A stretch of 64,000 bases of DNA, from the NCBI GenBank assembly GCA_026413225.1, contig CM048557.1, positions 65,028,987 through 65,092,986 of the forward strand, given 5' to 3'. Below are positions 36,001-51,000 of the stretch, piece by piece; the first letter of the stretch is position 1; each line of letters starts with the position of its first letter. The notes under the pieces are model-generated. The model made no database searches. It worked only from the letters and a program-made list of their open reading frames with translations, and had not been told where the DNA came from. The position numbers were made by a program, and so were the translations under genes. The stretch comes from Otis tarda. Its lineage: Eukaryota > Chordata > Aves > Otidiformes > Otididae.

Positions 36001-39000
36001 TACAATTTCTCATTCAACTTTGTTGTTGACAAACTTTGCTGCTGCTATAATTGTTGATTATATGTTGTATTCTCTCACCACCTGGAGTACATAATTTTTT
36101 CGTTCAAGGTTATTGGACTTCAGTTCAGCAAAGTAATTGTTAAGTCTTTGTTCTTTATTTATTGTGTTGATGGAAATTGCATTAAATTAGCTGTTAATGA
36201 AGCCTCTATTTTATTCCACTTTTGGAGCGATTATCCAAAGTACATTCATGATTTGTGTGATTGCGTGCTACAGAACTTCCAGTTTTGATCCGTAGGGCAT
36301 ACTCACATCCAGAAAAAATGCCCTTTACTTACCCTACTCATGAATATGAAAAGTGAACCTTACATCCTCAGTTCCTCACACCTGCCCAGTAAAGAAGAAA
36401 TAGATTTTTTCAGTTGCAACCTTGTTCTGTATTGCCATGTCTCCCCTCCTCCTTATTGATGGATCTCTTTAAATGTAACTATCTCTGCTGTTCCAGACTC
36501 ACTTACTCTCTTCAGTCCTTACGGATTTTTCCTTCTTCTATTTCTTCAATGTTTACCTTTGATAGTGTCCATGTGTGTGTTCCTAAAATTGGGGTTTGTG
36601 TACATCTTCTAAGAGAGATAGTTCTGCTCCAACTTCATTGTGGGTGTTTGTGTTGCCTTAAGGTAGCTTTTATTCTGGACCAAAGCTGAATTTATAGATA
36701 ACTTTAAGCCCTGACTAGAGAGACAGTGTGCCGATTTTTACTACTGAAGGTTCCCTTGGAGGGACCGTGTGATTTTTTTTCTTCAGAAATAGAACTCTGT
36801 CCTACTCTAGCCCAGCCTGTTCAGAGGATTTGGCCATTATCTGAATCTCAGCTCCCAGCATCTCAGAAGTTGCCTGTTGACAACCTGTCATTACAGAGGT
36901 TATTCTCTCTGAATGAGCAGAGTGTTTGTCAGTAGCACATATGCCTGTTCAGCTCAGTAGACTTAAGTAATTTTTCTGTTCCTTCCCTCACTTTACAAGA
37001 CTCTGGTGTGTGTTAAGTCCTATTAAGATATTACTTGTTGTTTGGAGGCTCCATGCACCAGGGTTTCTGAATTTGTTTTGTACCGTCTTTAACTGAGCAA
37101 CATCCTGACCATTTGTTCAGTGACAACTTTCTGTGAAAGTGTCTTTTCTCATAGCTCGTACCTTGGATGGGAGGGTAGGAGACATCCAGGCCTGGATGGC
37201 TCATGTTCATTATACCGTCTTTTTTCAGAGACACACTATGTGCCTTTCCTAAAGATCACAGCTCAATTTCACTTGAATCAGGAAGTTTATCTGCCTGTTT
37301 TTCTCTAGTTCCTACATCCAAGGAAGAGTCATCTCTAATACCTGAACGTTGAGAAAGTACTATAAGTTTACTGGCTGTAAGTCCTTCATGTATTCCCTGA
37401 ATTTGCTGTGCTTTCAGTAAAATCTACAGCATCGTGCTGTAAGAAAATCAATTTGATGGTCTGCATCATAGCTCTTATGTTAAAGGATGGAAAAGAATGT
37501 TTCTTGACAGCCACTGAAGTTCAGTTCTCGTCTGCCATTAATTTATTATTAACTATTAGCTGGCATGTTTTCCTGCAGGGGCAGAATTTGAGTTCAGATC
37601 TAGTCAGTGAGAGGTGGTATGTGGACCTATGTCTCAAAACTGCCAGGTCGGTGCTCCTAGTGTCTGGGCTATTGTACTGAAATACAGCATCTCTTTCTGG
37701 CTCTTTTCTGAGCAGGACTTGCTTAGCAAATTGGGGAAATTCTGAGTTTGTGTCTGCTGCCTGCATTTAGGTTTGAGAAAGGTGCTGATGGTATTGATGA
37801 GAACGAAGCTGTGTGCATCTCCAAGAAGATCATACATATCTAAAGGATGTACCGATGGCGCTGTTCTGAGTATCTAATATGTGGATTTAGATCCCTAATT
37901 GCTTAGCATTAGGCTCCAAAAACTTGTGAAGCTCCCTCTATTTGTTCCTTAAAAGTGCTTAATAATCTCTGTTAATCCCCCCTCTCTATTTTCTTGAATT
38001 TGCAGCTGTAAAATCTTAAGAAATGAAATGTATGCATATAAAAGCTTTCTCTACTAAACCCATTGATATTTGACTTTCAAAACACTAAGTAAATTATTTG
38101 TTCTAGTAAGCTAGCTGAAGTAACTTGATGTCTTCATTTCTGAATGGCTTTTTATTAGGATAGATCACTTAGATGCTTTCTTTTTGTTTACTTTCTCCGC
38201 AGCTGGAAGCCCACTTATGCAATTCTTAGCAAGCATGAAGAATATTTGAAAAATGAACTTGAAGCATTACAAGAAGCCACAGAAAATGAGAGGTAACTGT
38301 GATCATGGGAGATGAGGTTTCTAGCAGTAGTACTTATTAACCTGTCTAAACTGATCAGCAAAGATAGTGCAGTCTGTGTCAAAAAGTTGTTGTAAACTTT
38401 TCAGGATAATATAAGTGACTGAGTAATTAAAAGAATTTTTGGGTTATGTTATTATAAGGTCGTATGTTATTTTGTAGTTACCAATGGAATAGGACAAAAT
38501 ACGGCTTCTTCAAATTCAATTGCTTCCAAAATCCTATTGTAGTTTTTCAGAACATTGTTCAATTGCCTACAATTTCCGGAAAAGCCTTCTGAATTAAAGG
38601 TAATTAATGTTTCAGCTTTGGCAGAAATATGAAATACCAGAGCGTGTTTGCAAATGCATACATAAGTTTTATCCACAAATGATTTTTTTTTTGCCATTAT
38701 TATTACATGTCTTCAGGTATAGTGTAATTGCAGTAGTTTCAGATACTCAGGTGTGAGAAGGCTTTTTTGAAAATTCTCAGGTTTTATGGTTTTTTTTTTG
38801 GAAGCATCATTTAATTGAACCTAAGCCTTTAAATTAATATGTGGACCAAGTGAAATAAAAAGTAGAGATATTTAGATAATGTTGTGCTTTTCTTTATTTG
38901 TGAATATGAATGGCATATTATTATTAGAATATAAAAGTCAAGTTTTTGTATACTGCTGTATAGTCTTAAAAATAACCACAAAGCATGCAAATTCAGTATT

Positions 39001-42000
39001 AGATCCTGAAAAAATAGGGAGAGTGGCTCAGGAAAGCCTACTCTAAAACCATTTTAAGACCAGTTGTGGTTAAGATTCTAGTCAGTATTAATTGCAAATT
39101 CAGTTCTGTTCAGTAAGTGGTGTTTCAGTTGTTTCAGCTTAATTAATTGCATTCTGCATTTTAAAGACATGATTAGCTGTGGAATGTAGTTGCCTGCATT
39201 CAGTGGAATAAAGAACAGTCCCTGAAGATTTTCACTGAAATGTTCAAATGTGGTGTGCCAAGTAAAATCTGTAGCTCTGTGCAACACTCAGATAAAACTG
39301 ATCTTCATTTTAGAGAGGGTGCTCACCTTTACAGAGATTGATTAGCCCTAGGGTGAAAAAATCATGGCAGATCCATCTGGATATCTAAATACCAACTTTA
39401 GGTAATTGCAAATGTTGGCTTTGGTTATTTTGTAAGTGTTCTTTTTGACAATTGTCCAAGACAACAGAAATAGCATGCCTGATAGTCTTTAATTAACTCA
39501 GTAGCTTATCTGTCTTCTTCCTGTTCAGAGCTCTATATTTGGTGAAAAATAAGGCTAAATTGGCTTTCTATGAGTGTATGATTAAGCCATTTTGGCTTTC
39601 ACTAATTTGAGCTGACAAGCCAAAGAAGCATTACTTTTAAATTGCTTTCTTAGATAACTAGTTTCAATTCCAAAATGGAAGTGTTTGATCTGTTTTCCTG
39701 AGCTTAATTATAAGACATCATGACTATAAATCATGGAATAAATTTAATTTGTGTATTTTACAAAAGCAGTCTTCTCAAATATAATTCCTCTGTACCAAAG
39801 CATTTGATGATATATTCAAATTAGCAAGATGTGTATTCAGAGAATTCTAAATTAGGAATTTTAAATTAGGAAAAACAATAAGTACATTTAGAACTTTATG
39901 CGCTGAATGTGCTTTTTAACCTGACATTTGAGGGCACTGAGGACATACTGCTTTAGATGGGAAGATGTTTTAAAAAGATGGGCAGGTCAGTTTGTATTTA
40001 ATTAGGCACTTATGAAGGTTTGAAAAAGGTTCCACATTTTTTCATTATTATTGGTTTCAAGAATATGTAAGAACTCTTGGTGCTGGAAGTTCACCCTGAA
40101 AATAAGTGATATGAAGAAGGAAAGAGGAACACCTCTCCACATAATGTTATGGGGTTTTGTGGCTGCTATCCTATTCCCATTGTCATTAGATAAAACCTTT
40201 TTCTAATTACTTTGGTGTGAACAGTGCTGAATTCTAAATAGCATATGTTTAACTGCGTGAACTGGAGGATGTGAATTACTTATTAAAAAGTTTCTCAAGA
40301 CCACTGTACTCTATATGGCCATAAATAGTGATCTGTAGAAAATACATTTTAGGAAAAGAATATAAAGTTGGAAGGTTATTTTCAGAAGCTTAAAATGTAC
40401 CTGCTACAGCAAATTACTTACTTATATTTTAAAAAATTATTTGTAATACATTCTTAATTGCATATCAGCAAATTTCTTTGTTGCTCAGTTATTGTTTGTG
40501 GCATCTATTGAATTAAATAGAACTGAATATTTTCTGTCTTTCATACCTGGGAAATTTTGTGCAGTATACACAAATAGTAAATTAAGAAACCTAGATTCCT
40601 GAGACCACTTGTGTAGAAAAACAAATAGATTCATGTAATTTTCTGCATGAAGTTTGGGAAGCGTCAGTTCCTTGGTTTCACAGCATTGATCTACAGCTTT
40701 GCCCTAAACAGGTATATTGAAATTCAGTCAATATAACAGGAACTAGTGCCTGGAGTGTAGTTTTATTTGAAAATTAAGACCTTACTTTATTTTTTTTCCC
40801 ATGACTTTTGTTTTCCTTTTGTAGGAGCAGAAGCTTCTGCTGTTGAATTTGAACATAAATTTTTCTCTCTTTGTGGGCTAGCCAGTGGGCAGCCAGGAGT
40901 GGTCTGCCTTTCAGTCAATGCTGCATTAAAATGATTAATAGCAGTTTGAGATAAAGTATGTTCTTTAAAGAGGAATACTGTATGCTTCAGCAGCAGTGAG
41001 AGCTGTTCCTTAATGTAGGCTTGTTCATGCTACAGGTAAACAAGTGTGGCTTTGGTTGCTATTACGCACCATAATGTGTTTCATAAAGGAATTTCTGGCC
41101 AATCTACAGGTGTATTAATAACTTAATATTTTAAAATTTCTCTCTCTCTCTTGTTCACATAACCTTTTCCTAGAGAATGTAATTTGCTTCGCCTTCTGTG
41201 ATTTTATATTGGCATATTCTAATATCAAACAACTTTGCGTAGTATTTCTTTCTCAGTTAAGTGACCAGTCTGCATTAATGGATGGATGCTGGATGTCTGT
41301 AGCTGTGATGTCTCTGTATAAACACGCGCCATCTGCATAAATGTTCACCATCAAACTCATTATGTATTTTGTATATGCCTAAATATGCATATGCCTTTTT
41401 TTTTCAGGAATAAGGAGCATAGAATATCAACATTGGAAAATAATGACATCTTTTATTTTCATTTTAAGCAATTATTAAGCTTTTTCTTTCAAATGCAGAG
41501 AGAGATGAAGTTACAGGGCACTGGTTGTTATTATTAATTATTCTAAAAACTACTAATAGTCAACTCTTGTCTGTGTGGGAAATACAGACTTCCTGCAGAT
41601 TACTTGTGTGTGATGTTAAGAACCAGAACCCGTTCCTTGATTGCACTGTTAATTATTCACCTTTCCCAAAAGATACTGCTTTTGTACTGGAAATAACCTG
41701 TAGTAAAAGATATGCCTAGCAGCATTATTGGTGTAAGAGACTCATCCCAATGAGATTGTTAAATATTTGATCTGTCATTAGCAATCTATCCTGTGCATTC
41801 CTTGTCTGAGTGGAAAAAAAAAATTTTTTTTCCAATGTAGTCACAGTCATTGATTTAACACAAGAGAATGGCTGCTGTGTGCAGCAGTTCTTTTCTTTCT
41901 CTCTTTCCAAACATAATACTGATCAATTTTCAGCTTTATGTGGTGAGTAGCATCCTATTACTTGTTATGGTATTTGTTTTTATAGTATAATTTTTTTCAA

Positions 42001-45000
42001 AAGCCTAATTAAAGTTTTAAAAATGTCATGAGCGTTAATTGATGCTACCTACTTTAATAACTTGTAGCTACTCACATGATGTCTGTAAAATTATATTAGC
42101 GTAACGTTAATTTAGAGGGCAGTCCTACAAGAAGTTGAGCGTTCTGGCTCTTTGCCAGTTAAACATTTAAGTGTTTGCTTAACCTTAAGCATGAATAGTC
42201 CTATTTTAGTGCGACTGATGTGTGTGTTTAAGGCTTCCCTGAGTTAGACACGGATTACTCAGCATCTCCTTGCAGGCAGCTCTTAGTTGGATCATGCATT
42301 AGGCTGCTCTAAGTGTGGGATGCCAGGCCAAATTCTCTTTTAGTGTGAGTTTGATAACAGTTACACTGAAACCAGTGGAGTTGTTCCAATATACACAGAT
42401 GGATAATTCGGTGTGCTGTGAGTTTCATGATAATTACACAGGTGAAAAAAGCATTTGGCATCTGCCAGGCTGCCTTTTAGCATGGTACGGTCTACATTCC
42501 TTTCAGAACGATGTGGTTTGGCTGTTTTTTACATCATGAGTGTATTCTTTGTTGTATACAGGATAGTATTCCTTGAAAATAGCTGGAAGAGAGAAAAACA
42601 GAGCCAAATAGTGGTATATTAAATATAATCCAACTTTTTTTCCAGAACAGCAGCAAGTCTAATAGAGCTGATGCCATAAATTCCTGACCTTATTTTTTTT
42701 TTCCTTATAAACAATGGCTTAATGTGAAAAAAATTAAGTTACATGTATTTTTGTAGGAAAATGTATGAGGATTACATAACCCAGTATAAAGAGATTTTGA
42801 AGCAACACCGTGAAAAATATGCGGAAACGGCACTTGCACAGGAGTATTACAAAAAAAAGAAAGAGTTTGAAGAAATCCAGAACAGAGTTTTGAAACATGC
42901 TGAAAAATACAAATTGAAAGACGATGCTTGCTTGGATATTCTGGGTACTACTATTATCAGTGCTTTTACAGTAGAGCCTATTGGTAGTGCACTGCACATT
43001 AAAAAGTTCTGTACAGAAATCCTCTAATTAATTTTCCACTGTTTCTCTTAAGCTAATAAAAAAGTCTTCATTTTGAAAAATGGTGTAACAATCTAAGACT
43101 TTGAACAAGAATTTAGAGTATAGATACTAATATTCATTCCTCCAACCCATTAATATAATGAGGAGAGGTTTTTCGTTGGGCTTCTTGGAGTAAAAAATCT
43201 TAAAATTGCTTCAGAACAAGCCTCTCAAAATTAAATTTATTTTTCATATATTTTTTTAATGCTGTTTTTAATGACATGAATTCCTGTTACACTGCTGTTT
43301 CTGTTATGTATACTAAGTAAAGATAAGTGCTCCTGATCTATTAATTTATCTTGTATTTGTAAATAAAATTAGATTTGTGAATTAATGATCTGAAATGAAA
43401 TTTTATTTCTGCAGAGCCTATTCCTTTTAAATCCCTGAATGACTGGGCTTTAAAGATGTATCCTTGATTTGTAGTCTTTCTGCAGATGACAGGGAAGAAA
43501 GTTTATGTTTACCTTTCACAATTTTCTGTTTGAAAGTTTGTGTAGTTATGTTTAGAGGGGCAACACTGGCATTTCTCTGTGAGAAAACTGAAGGTCAAAT
43601 CATACTCTTAAGTTTAAATTTATGGGAGCATTTTGAGGAAAGGAAATAAAATTTCACTTAATGACATATCCATCAAAAAACTTCATTAAGGAGGAGAAGC
43701 CTAATTGAAGTTAGATTTCAAGACTTGTCTAGGAAATGTGGATTTGTCAGAGCTTTCTACAGGTCCAGAAGTTGGTGCTTTTGGCATAGAAGGGTCAGGG
43801 ATCTGATAGTGTCCCTTGCTTGGAAGAAGTAATGTTATATATTCCAAGTATATTCCATAACATGAAAGCGCTTCTTCGAGGCAAAAAACACAGGAGATGT
43901 TAAAGCTTGCTGCAGTTGCTACGCAAGAATCCGTTGAACTACAAGAGGAAGCAGAAGAATTGGAAAGGAAAATTAATTATTTAAAAAAGGTAACTGTATT
44001 TTAATTATATTTTATATAAATACATTTTATATATGTAGTATATATACCGTCATTATATTTTCTGAAGCATAAAAAGTTTATTTTCAAGCACACAGACCCA
44101 ACAGGATGATTGCAGTATTAGTAAGTATGTTTTTGTAGCATCACATATTTTCTTAGGGAAGAGGAGTCCATGAATGTAAAGGCTCTTAAAGCTTGCTTTC
44201 TATTGACCTCAGTTTACACTGTAATTTTTGTCAAGGCTCTGTGTCACGATGACTTTCTTGCTAGCTCAAGAGGGCCAGAGAATGCACTTCAAAATATAGC
44301 AGGGCCGTTCCTTATTGAGCCCCAGGGCCTGAGTATACTGCCTTCACAGGTCCTACTGGTTTTTAAGGTTTTGTTTATATGAATGTGTTTAACTAAATAT
44401 GCTTTAGAATAAGAATAATGTAAATGATTTTTTTTCCCCCTAAATAAATGTGTGGGTATGTAATACTCAGAGGTAAAACTAGCTGGAGGTAAAACAGGAG
44501 ATCAGTACAATTCCATTGACTAGAAGAAGCGCTGATTCCAAAGGGATAGTCTTCAAAAAAAAGGGCTTTGTCAGGGCAGCATTTTGACCCACTCTTCTGC
44601 TAGGAGGTAAAAGGTCTCTCCTAAGTCTGAATAGTGCAGTAGCCCAATCTTGTAAAGAATTTGGTAAGTTTTTATAGTATTGCATCTGGATACCTTTACT
44701 TCTCTGGACCACATGATTGCGGACTCCATTTACTGCTGTGTCAGTCGTGTCCACTTCAGCCAGCCTTATGGTGATAGAAGCATATTGTGCACAGGTGGAT
44801 TTTCTATTTGTGTTTGACATTCATAGTTACAGACTAAAGTTCCCAATGTAGTATGTGCTCTGTAAACATACGGTAAGAAGGGATGTGGTGAATTTATTTA
44901 TAACTATGAAGGAGACCATGTAAGGAGCTCCTTGTTCTAAATAGATGTGTAGAGGCTGTGCTCAAAACCTTCTGTATTTATTACAGTTGTTACAGTCAGT

Positions 45001-48000
45001 CCAACTAAAAATATTGCCTCTAACCTTGTTTTGCTTATTTCTTCAGATGGTCTTGGCTACAAAAACTCCACTACTGTGCACTGATTCATCAAGTTTAGAA
45101 AACATTTGCAGCACATAGCTGTAATTTTTCAAGGGATTTTTTTTTTATCTTTTCAGACATTTGAAGAGACTACAGAAGATCAAACTAGTTCTGAAATGAT
45201 TGAAGGAAAAAATCAGAAAAGTCTAGAGAAGCCAAAGGAGTTTAAAGAAAGGTACATCTAAAAATGGTTTGTTTCTCTTGCTGTCATCCAGAGTACTATC
45301 TCAGTATTTACTCAAGACTGCCACAAAACACAAATAGTTGCTGAATAATGACAGGCAAGCTTCCTAACCCTGGTCGTGTGATTTAATTATGTAATTTTAA
45401 AAGTTGTATATTTCTTGGGGTTAAGATGGCGCCGAATTTTGCTTCTTGGGAGCTAAATGTATCTGGAAACATGCTATTCAGAAGTATTTTGTAGAAACCT
45501 TTGCTCCTCACAGCTACTGCTAATAGATCTATGTGAATAGTTTTATGAGTTTTGAATGCAACTCCAGTGACTGTACAGTCAGAGATAAAATACATTGACT
45601 CTACTAAAAGTGTATTTGGAGAGAAAGAGTCAGGATTCCACATCTCATCTGTCTTCAGCTCTGAACTACTTAAGAAATTTAACTCTTAATTTAGTTCTTA
45701 AAACAAGCATGAGTGAAAGTTTCATAGACAGGATTAATGGCTTAGTAAATTAGTCAGTGGTCATTTACAACTGGGACTCACTTTAATTTGAGCTCAATTA
45801 CAATGACTGAAAATCACCATCAGGACTGTCTTGCATTTATGGAGACTCCATGTGAATTCTGAAACATTACCCTTACAGCTGGTGCTTTTAGACCAATATC
45901 CATTTTAAACTGAAAATACGTCCAAAAGACTTTGTCCAAGTGATTTTACATTATGGTATGCTTAAAAAAGAAGCATTTTAGGGCTTTAAATAGAAAGTTA
46001 GTGAACTATATCTATATTTTAATAATCCCTAAGATCCTTTCCACAGGGGCATTTTAGGTCTTTAATATCTTCTTACGGACCAATGAATTATTCAGATTAT
46101 TTTTTTTTTTTTGTCGTTTAAGCCCTTACACCCATTCTACCTTTTTGTATAAGATTTTTGTAACTGGCAAGACCTCAGAAACATAGAAAAGAAAGAAATC
46201 CACTTAGTTTTAAGACTAGGTTAAAAAAAAGATGGGAAGCACTCCTTTTGAATTTGCAAAGAAACCCATGTATGTGCAGTTTGCAGAAAGGAAAATGCCA
46301 GTTAAAGACCTATTATAGCAAGCAGAGATGTGTGCTTTGTGCGTGGAGGCGCTCGATCGGGCTCCTCGTGGAAAGGAATTGATAGGGTGCAATTGCTAGC
46401 CCTGCCAGTTGCATGTTTAAGTCTGTGCCATGGAGTCATAGAATCATGGAATCATAGAATGGTTAGACTTGGAAGGGACCTTCAAAGGTCGTCTAGTCCA
46501 ACCCCCCTGCAAGAAGCAGGGACATCCCTGACTAGATCAGGTTGCTCAGAGCCTCATCCAGCCTGGCCTTGAACATTTCCAGGGATGGGGCATCCACCAC
46601 CTCTCTGGGCAACCTGTTCCAGTGCTCTACAGCTCTCATTGTAAAAAATTTTTTTCTAATATCTAATCTAAACCTACCTCCTTCTAATTTAAACCCATTA
46701 CCCCTTGTCCTATCACAAGAGGCCCTACTGAACAGCTTCTCCCCATCTTTCCTGTAGGCCCCCTTGAGGTATTGGAAGACCGCTATCAGGTCTCCCCGGA
46801 GCCTCCTCTTCTCCAGGCTGAACAGCCCCAACTCTCTCAGCCTGTCCTCATAGGAGAGGTGCTCCAGCCCTCTGATCATCTTTGTGGCCCTCCTCTGGAC
46901 CCTTTCCAATTGGTCCATGTCCTTCTTGTGTTGGGGACTCCAGAACTGGACGCAGTACTCCAGGTGGGGTCTCACCAGGGCAGAGTAGAGGGGCAGAATC
47001 ACCTCCCTCGACCTGCTGGCCACGCTCCTCTTGATGCAGCCCAGGATGCGGTTGGCCTTCTGGGCCGCAAGGGCGCATTGCCCACTCATGTTGAGCCTCT
47101 CGTCTACCAGCACTCCCAAGTCTTTCTCCTCAGGGCTGCTCTCAATCCATTCTCCGCCCAGCCTGTATTTGTGCCTGGGATTGCCACGACCCAGGTGCAG
47201 GACCTTGCACTTGGCCTGGTTGAACTTCATGAGGTTGGCACGGGCCCACCTCTCCAGCCTGTCAAGGTCCCTCTGGATGGCATCCCTCCCTTCCAGCGAG
47301 TCGACGGCACCACACAGCTTGGTGTCATTGGCGAACTTGCTGAGGGTGCACTCTATCCCACCGTCCATGTTGCCGACAAAGATGTTGAACAGGGCCGGGC
47401 CCAACACGGACCCCTGAGGGACGCCACTGGTGACCGGTCTCCACTTGGACATTGAGCCGTTGACCACCACTCTCTGAGTGCGGTCATCCAGCCAACTCCT
47501 TATCCACCGAGTGGTCCATCCATTGAACCCATGCCTCTCTAGTTTAGAGAGAAGGATGTCATGCGGGACAGTGTCAAAAGCTTTGCACAAATCCAGGTAG
47601 ACGATATCCGTTGCCTGTCCCTTGTCCACCGATGCTGTTACCCCGTCATAAAAGGCCACCAAATTGGTCAGGCACGATCTGCCCTTGGTGAAGCCATGTT
47701 GGCTGTCACCAACCACCTCCTTGCTCTCCATGTGCCTTAGCATGGTTTCCAGGAGGATCTGCTCCATGACCTTGCCAGGCACGGAGGTGAGGCTGACCGG
47801 CCTGTAGTTGCCCGGGTCTTCCTTACTCCCCTTTTTAAAAATGGGGGTTATGTTCCCTCTCTTCCAGTCATCGGGGACCTCACCAGACCACCACGATTTC
47901 TCAAATATGATGGCCAGTGGCTTGGCAACTTCATCCGCCAGTTCCCTCAGGACGCGCGGATGGATCTCATCAGGCCCCATGGACTTGTGCACCTTCAAGT

Positions 48001-51000
48001 TCCTTAGATGGTCCTGAACCTGCTCTTCGAGCACCGTGGGCGGTTCTTCATCCTCCCAGTCCCTGCCTGTGCCTTCCACAGCTTGGGTGGGGAGACAAGA
48101 GCCCTTATCAGTGAAGACTGAGGCAAAAAAGTCGTTGAGTACCTCAGCCTTCTCCACATCCCGGGTAACCACGACACCTGTTACCTTCCGGAGGGGGCCT
48201 ACATTCTCCTTGGATTTTCTTTTGTCCCCTACATACCTGTAAAAGCTTTTCTTGTCTTCAGGTGCTAGTACCTTCACCTGAAGTTGTGTCTTGATTCCAT
48301 ACAAGTAGATCTTTTTAGTGCTCTTACTGAACCAATAATTCTGTGACTTGCATCATGGTTATAAGATATTGTAAACATTTTACACTATCTTAACTCACAT
48401 TGCCTTTTAAGCTCAATGTATGCATTTATGTGATACAGCGTATGGTATCAGACCATAACCTGGTGATAAATTTTAAAGCTTATTTATGTAAATCATATCC
48501 ATAACATAAACACTTGTAGAAAATGCTATTAAAATTGTTTAAAAAAATCTCTGTTTGGCATTAGTGTATTAGAAAAAGAGAATCTTTGCTAGAAAGTGTA
48601 GAAGTATTTGAGTAAGTAACTACTGATGTTAGAAATAGATGTATTATGAATCTGTGATTACAATCACTGTGAAAAAAAACACAAGCAGAAAATGTGCTAA
48701 GGTAATGAGTGATATGAATTAAAACCTTTGCAGACTAAATGCAATGTACAAAAATATACCAGGAGAATATAGGTACCAAAGGCAGCAGCCTCTTGTGAGC
48801 TGTTCTGCAGTCACTACAAGGTTACTACTGAGCAAAGAGACCTTTGTGAAGAAAAATGAGATAACTTCATCTTCTGCCACAAAAGAAGAAAAAAGAGTTG
48901 TACTGTGAATCTGCATGAACTGATGCAGAGCAGTGTGAAGAAAAACCAGCAGCATCAAGGGAAAGAACTAAACAGAGCAATGAAAGCACTGAGCAGAACA
49001 ATGTACACGTTAATACCCATGAAATGCTTTAGAGTGCCACGAGGCAAGAAACCAACTTGCAAATTTTTGAATAGGTGCTGATATATATGTTCTCCTTTGG
49101 GCAGGAGGATGGCAGTTGTCACTGTTCTTTTAAAAGGCTTGGAATATTTTAGTTTGAATCACTTATTGGTGGCCAGCTAGTTGTTGATTAGACTTACTGC
49201 AAAATGCAGATTCCTCTTCTCATACCAGCTGTTTTCTCTGATTCGTGGGTTTTCATGGTTCACCAGTTACACAGACAAGTATCATAGTTAAAATTTCCAA
49301 ATCAAGAGTTGACCTCAGTCACCAAGTAGGTCTCAACTCTTTTGAAGCCCTGGCCTTGCTTTCTCAATTAGAGATTATATTTATTACACAGAAAGGCTGA
49401 CATCTGGAACTGTACTTTGGCATATGTCATGTTCATTCTTTCTGCTTTTGTAAAATGTTTGACAGAGCTTTAATTCCATTATTCTGTAATTTTTTTTTTC
49501 CAATTAGATTATGTATTAATTCCGCCTCTGAATATCGTAGGTTCCAAGTGAGAGATTTTTGCTAAAACTTCTTGTAAAGGATATTCCATGGCGGATCATT
49601 GTAGTTCTTTCAGTATCTTTGCATTACGTGTCATTAGCTTTTACTGACCAAAGAAAAAACTTTGTAACGTAATTATTGGAAAAATACTTACACTGCTGTT
49701 TCTGGACTCCTAAATGTGAACAGATATGAAGAGTCAACCCTGTGCTGACCACAACCTCACAGGCAATTTTTAGTTAGTGTGGCAGCTAGTTATTAAAAGT
49801 CCTGCTTCCAAAAGGAGTTGCTGGCATGTGCCTGATTAGAATACTGAGCATGGCTTCAACAGAGTCCCGGTAAACACCAGACTAGCCGGTGTGATTCTTC
49901 TTATGTGCAATCAAATACACTTGATTCCTGTAGTGAAGATAAAGTCATATTCGTCTTTGGGCTTCATTATGCTGTGAAGAAGAAACTACTGCTAAGGAAA
50001 TGTGATTTTATTTTAACTTAAGAATATCTATTTTTTTTCTTTGAATTTTAGTAAAAAAATGTTATCTATTTCGCAGTGTGAATCAAGATAAAGATTTTTT
50101 ATCTACACAGACGTCTGCTAACATTGAAGTAGAGAAAGAAGACAAATGGTCTTTCTTGTTACTACAATTTGGACTATTTTGAGCTTCAGTATGCAGTTTG
50201 ATTTTTCTTTCAATGGTATTAATTATATCACAGAAGATGCATGTGGTTTTTTTTTTCAATAGTGTTTTTGGGGAGGGAAGAGAGCAGGTGTAATGCATAT
50301 GTATGAAGTTTAACTGCAGGCTCTTTTGGAAGGTTTTGTTACTTAAAAAATACATGTCTTCTCAATCCTGTTTGTAACTCTGCCATCATTACATTCTTCT
50401 TAATAGATATGCATTGTAAAAAAATGCTTTATTTCATGGAGAGCAAATTTTTAGAAATATGAGTTGTTTGCTAGGCTCTACAGAAGCACATGGAATCTGA
50501 CTCCAGGAACTTTTAAAAACACAGTTTGGCATCCTAAGTTCTTTAAAAAAAAAGGGTTTATGGCAATCTAACTCATGACCTCAGCAGCAGCAGCCTTGCT
50601 CGATTCATTTTTGAGTGATGATTGTGGTAAAGTGGCCAAATAAGCCATTTTGAACAAAGTGAAGCAGTTTTAGCCAGTGTTCTGTGCCTAGCTTTGCTTT
50701 TGTCTCCTTGTTTTTGTGCTCCCCGTATCTGAATTTAAAGATACACCAGCCATATATATATCTTATTTCCTGTAGTACTCATTCTTGGCACAGCTAATAC
50801 CTATATTTACTGTAAATGAAAGAAATAACAGATTTTAAAAATGTATTTTATTATTCCTATTTTTTTTAATTGATGTTTTGGGTGGTATATGGTTTGTATG
50901 GTTTGTTAGCTCTCAATCCAGCACAGCACTAGATGTATATGTAACTTTACAGGTGAAGATTGTCCTTTTCATCAGAGTTACTTTTATGTGAGTGCAGTTG

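Noticed and set aside
42734..42997. 87-codon minus-strand frame
   Set aside because: Antisense to the well-supported SIX6OS1 exon 5.
43460..43649. 61-codon plus-strand frame just after SIX6OS1 exon 6
   Set aside because: It lies within the U12-type intron, and no homology or splice site supports it.
46772..47455. 227-codon open frame on the plus strand
   Set aside because: It is the antisense shadow of the CR1 reverse transcriptase frame.
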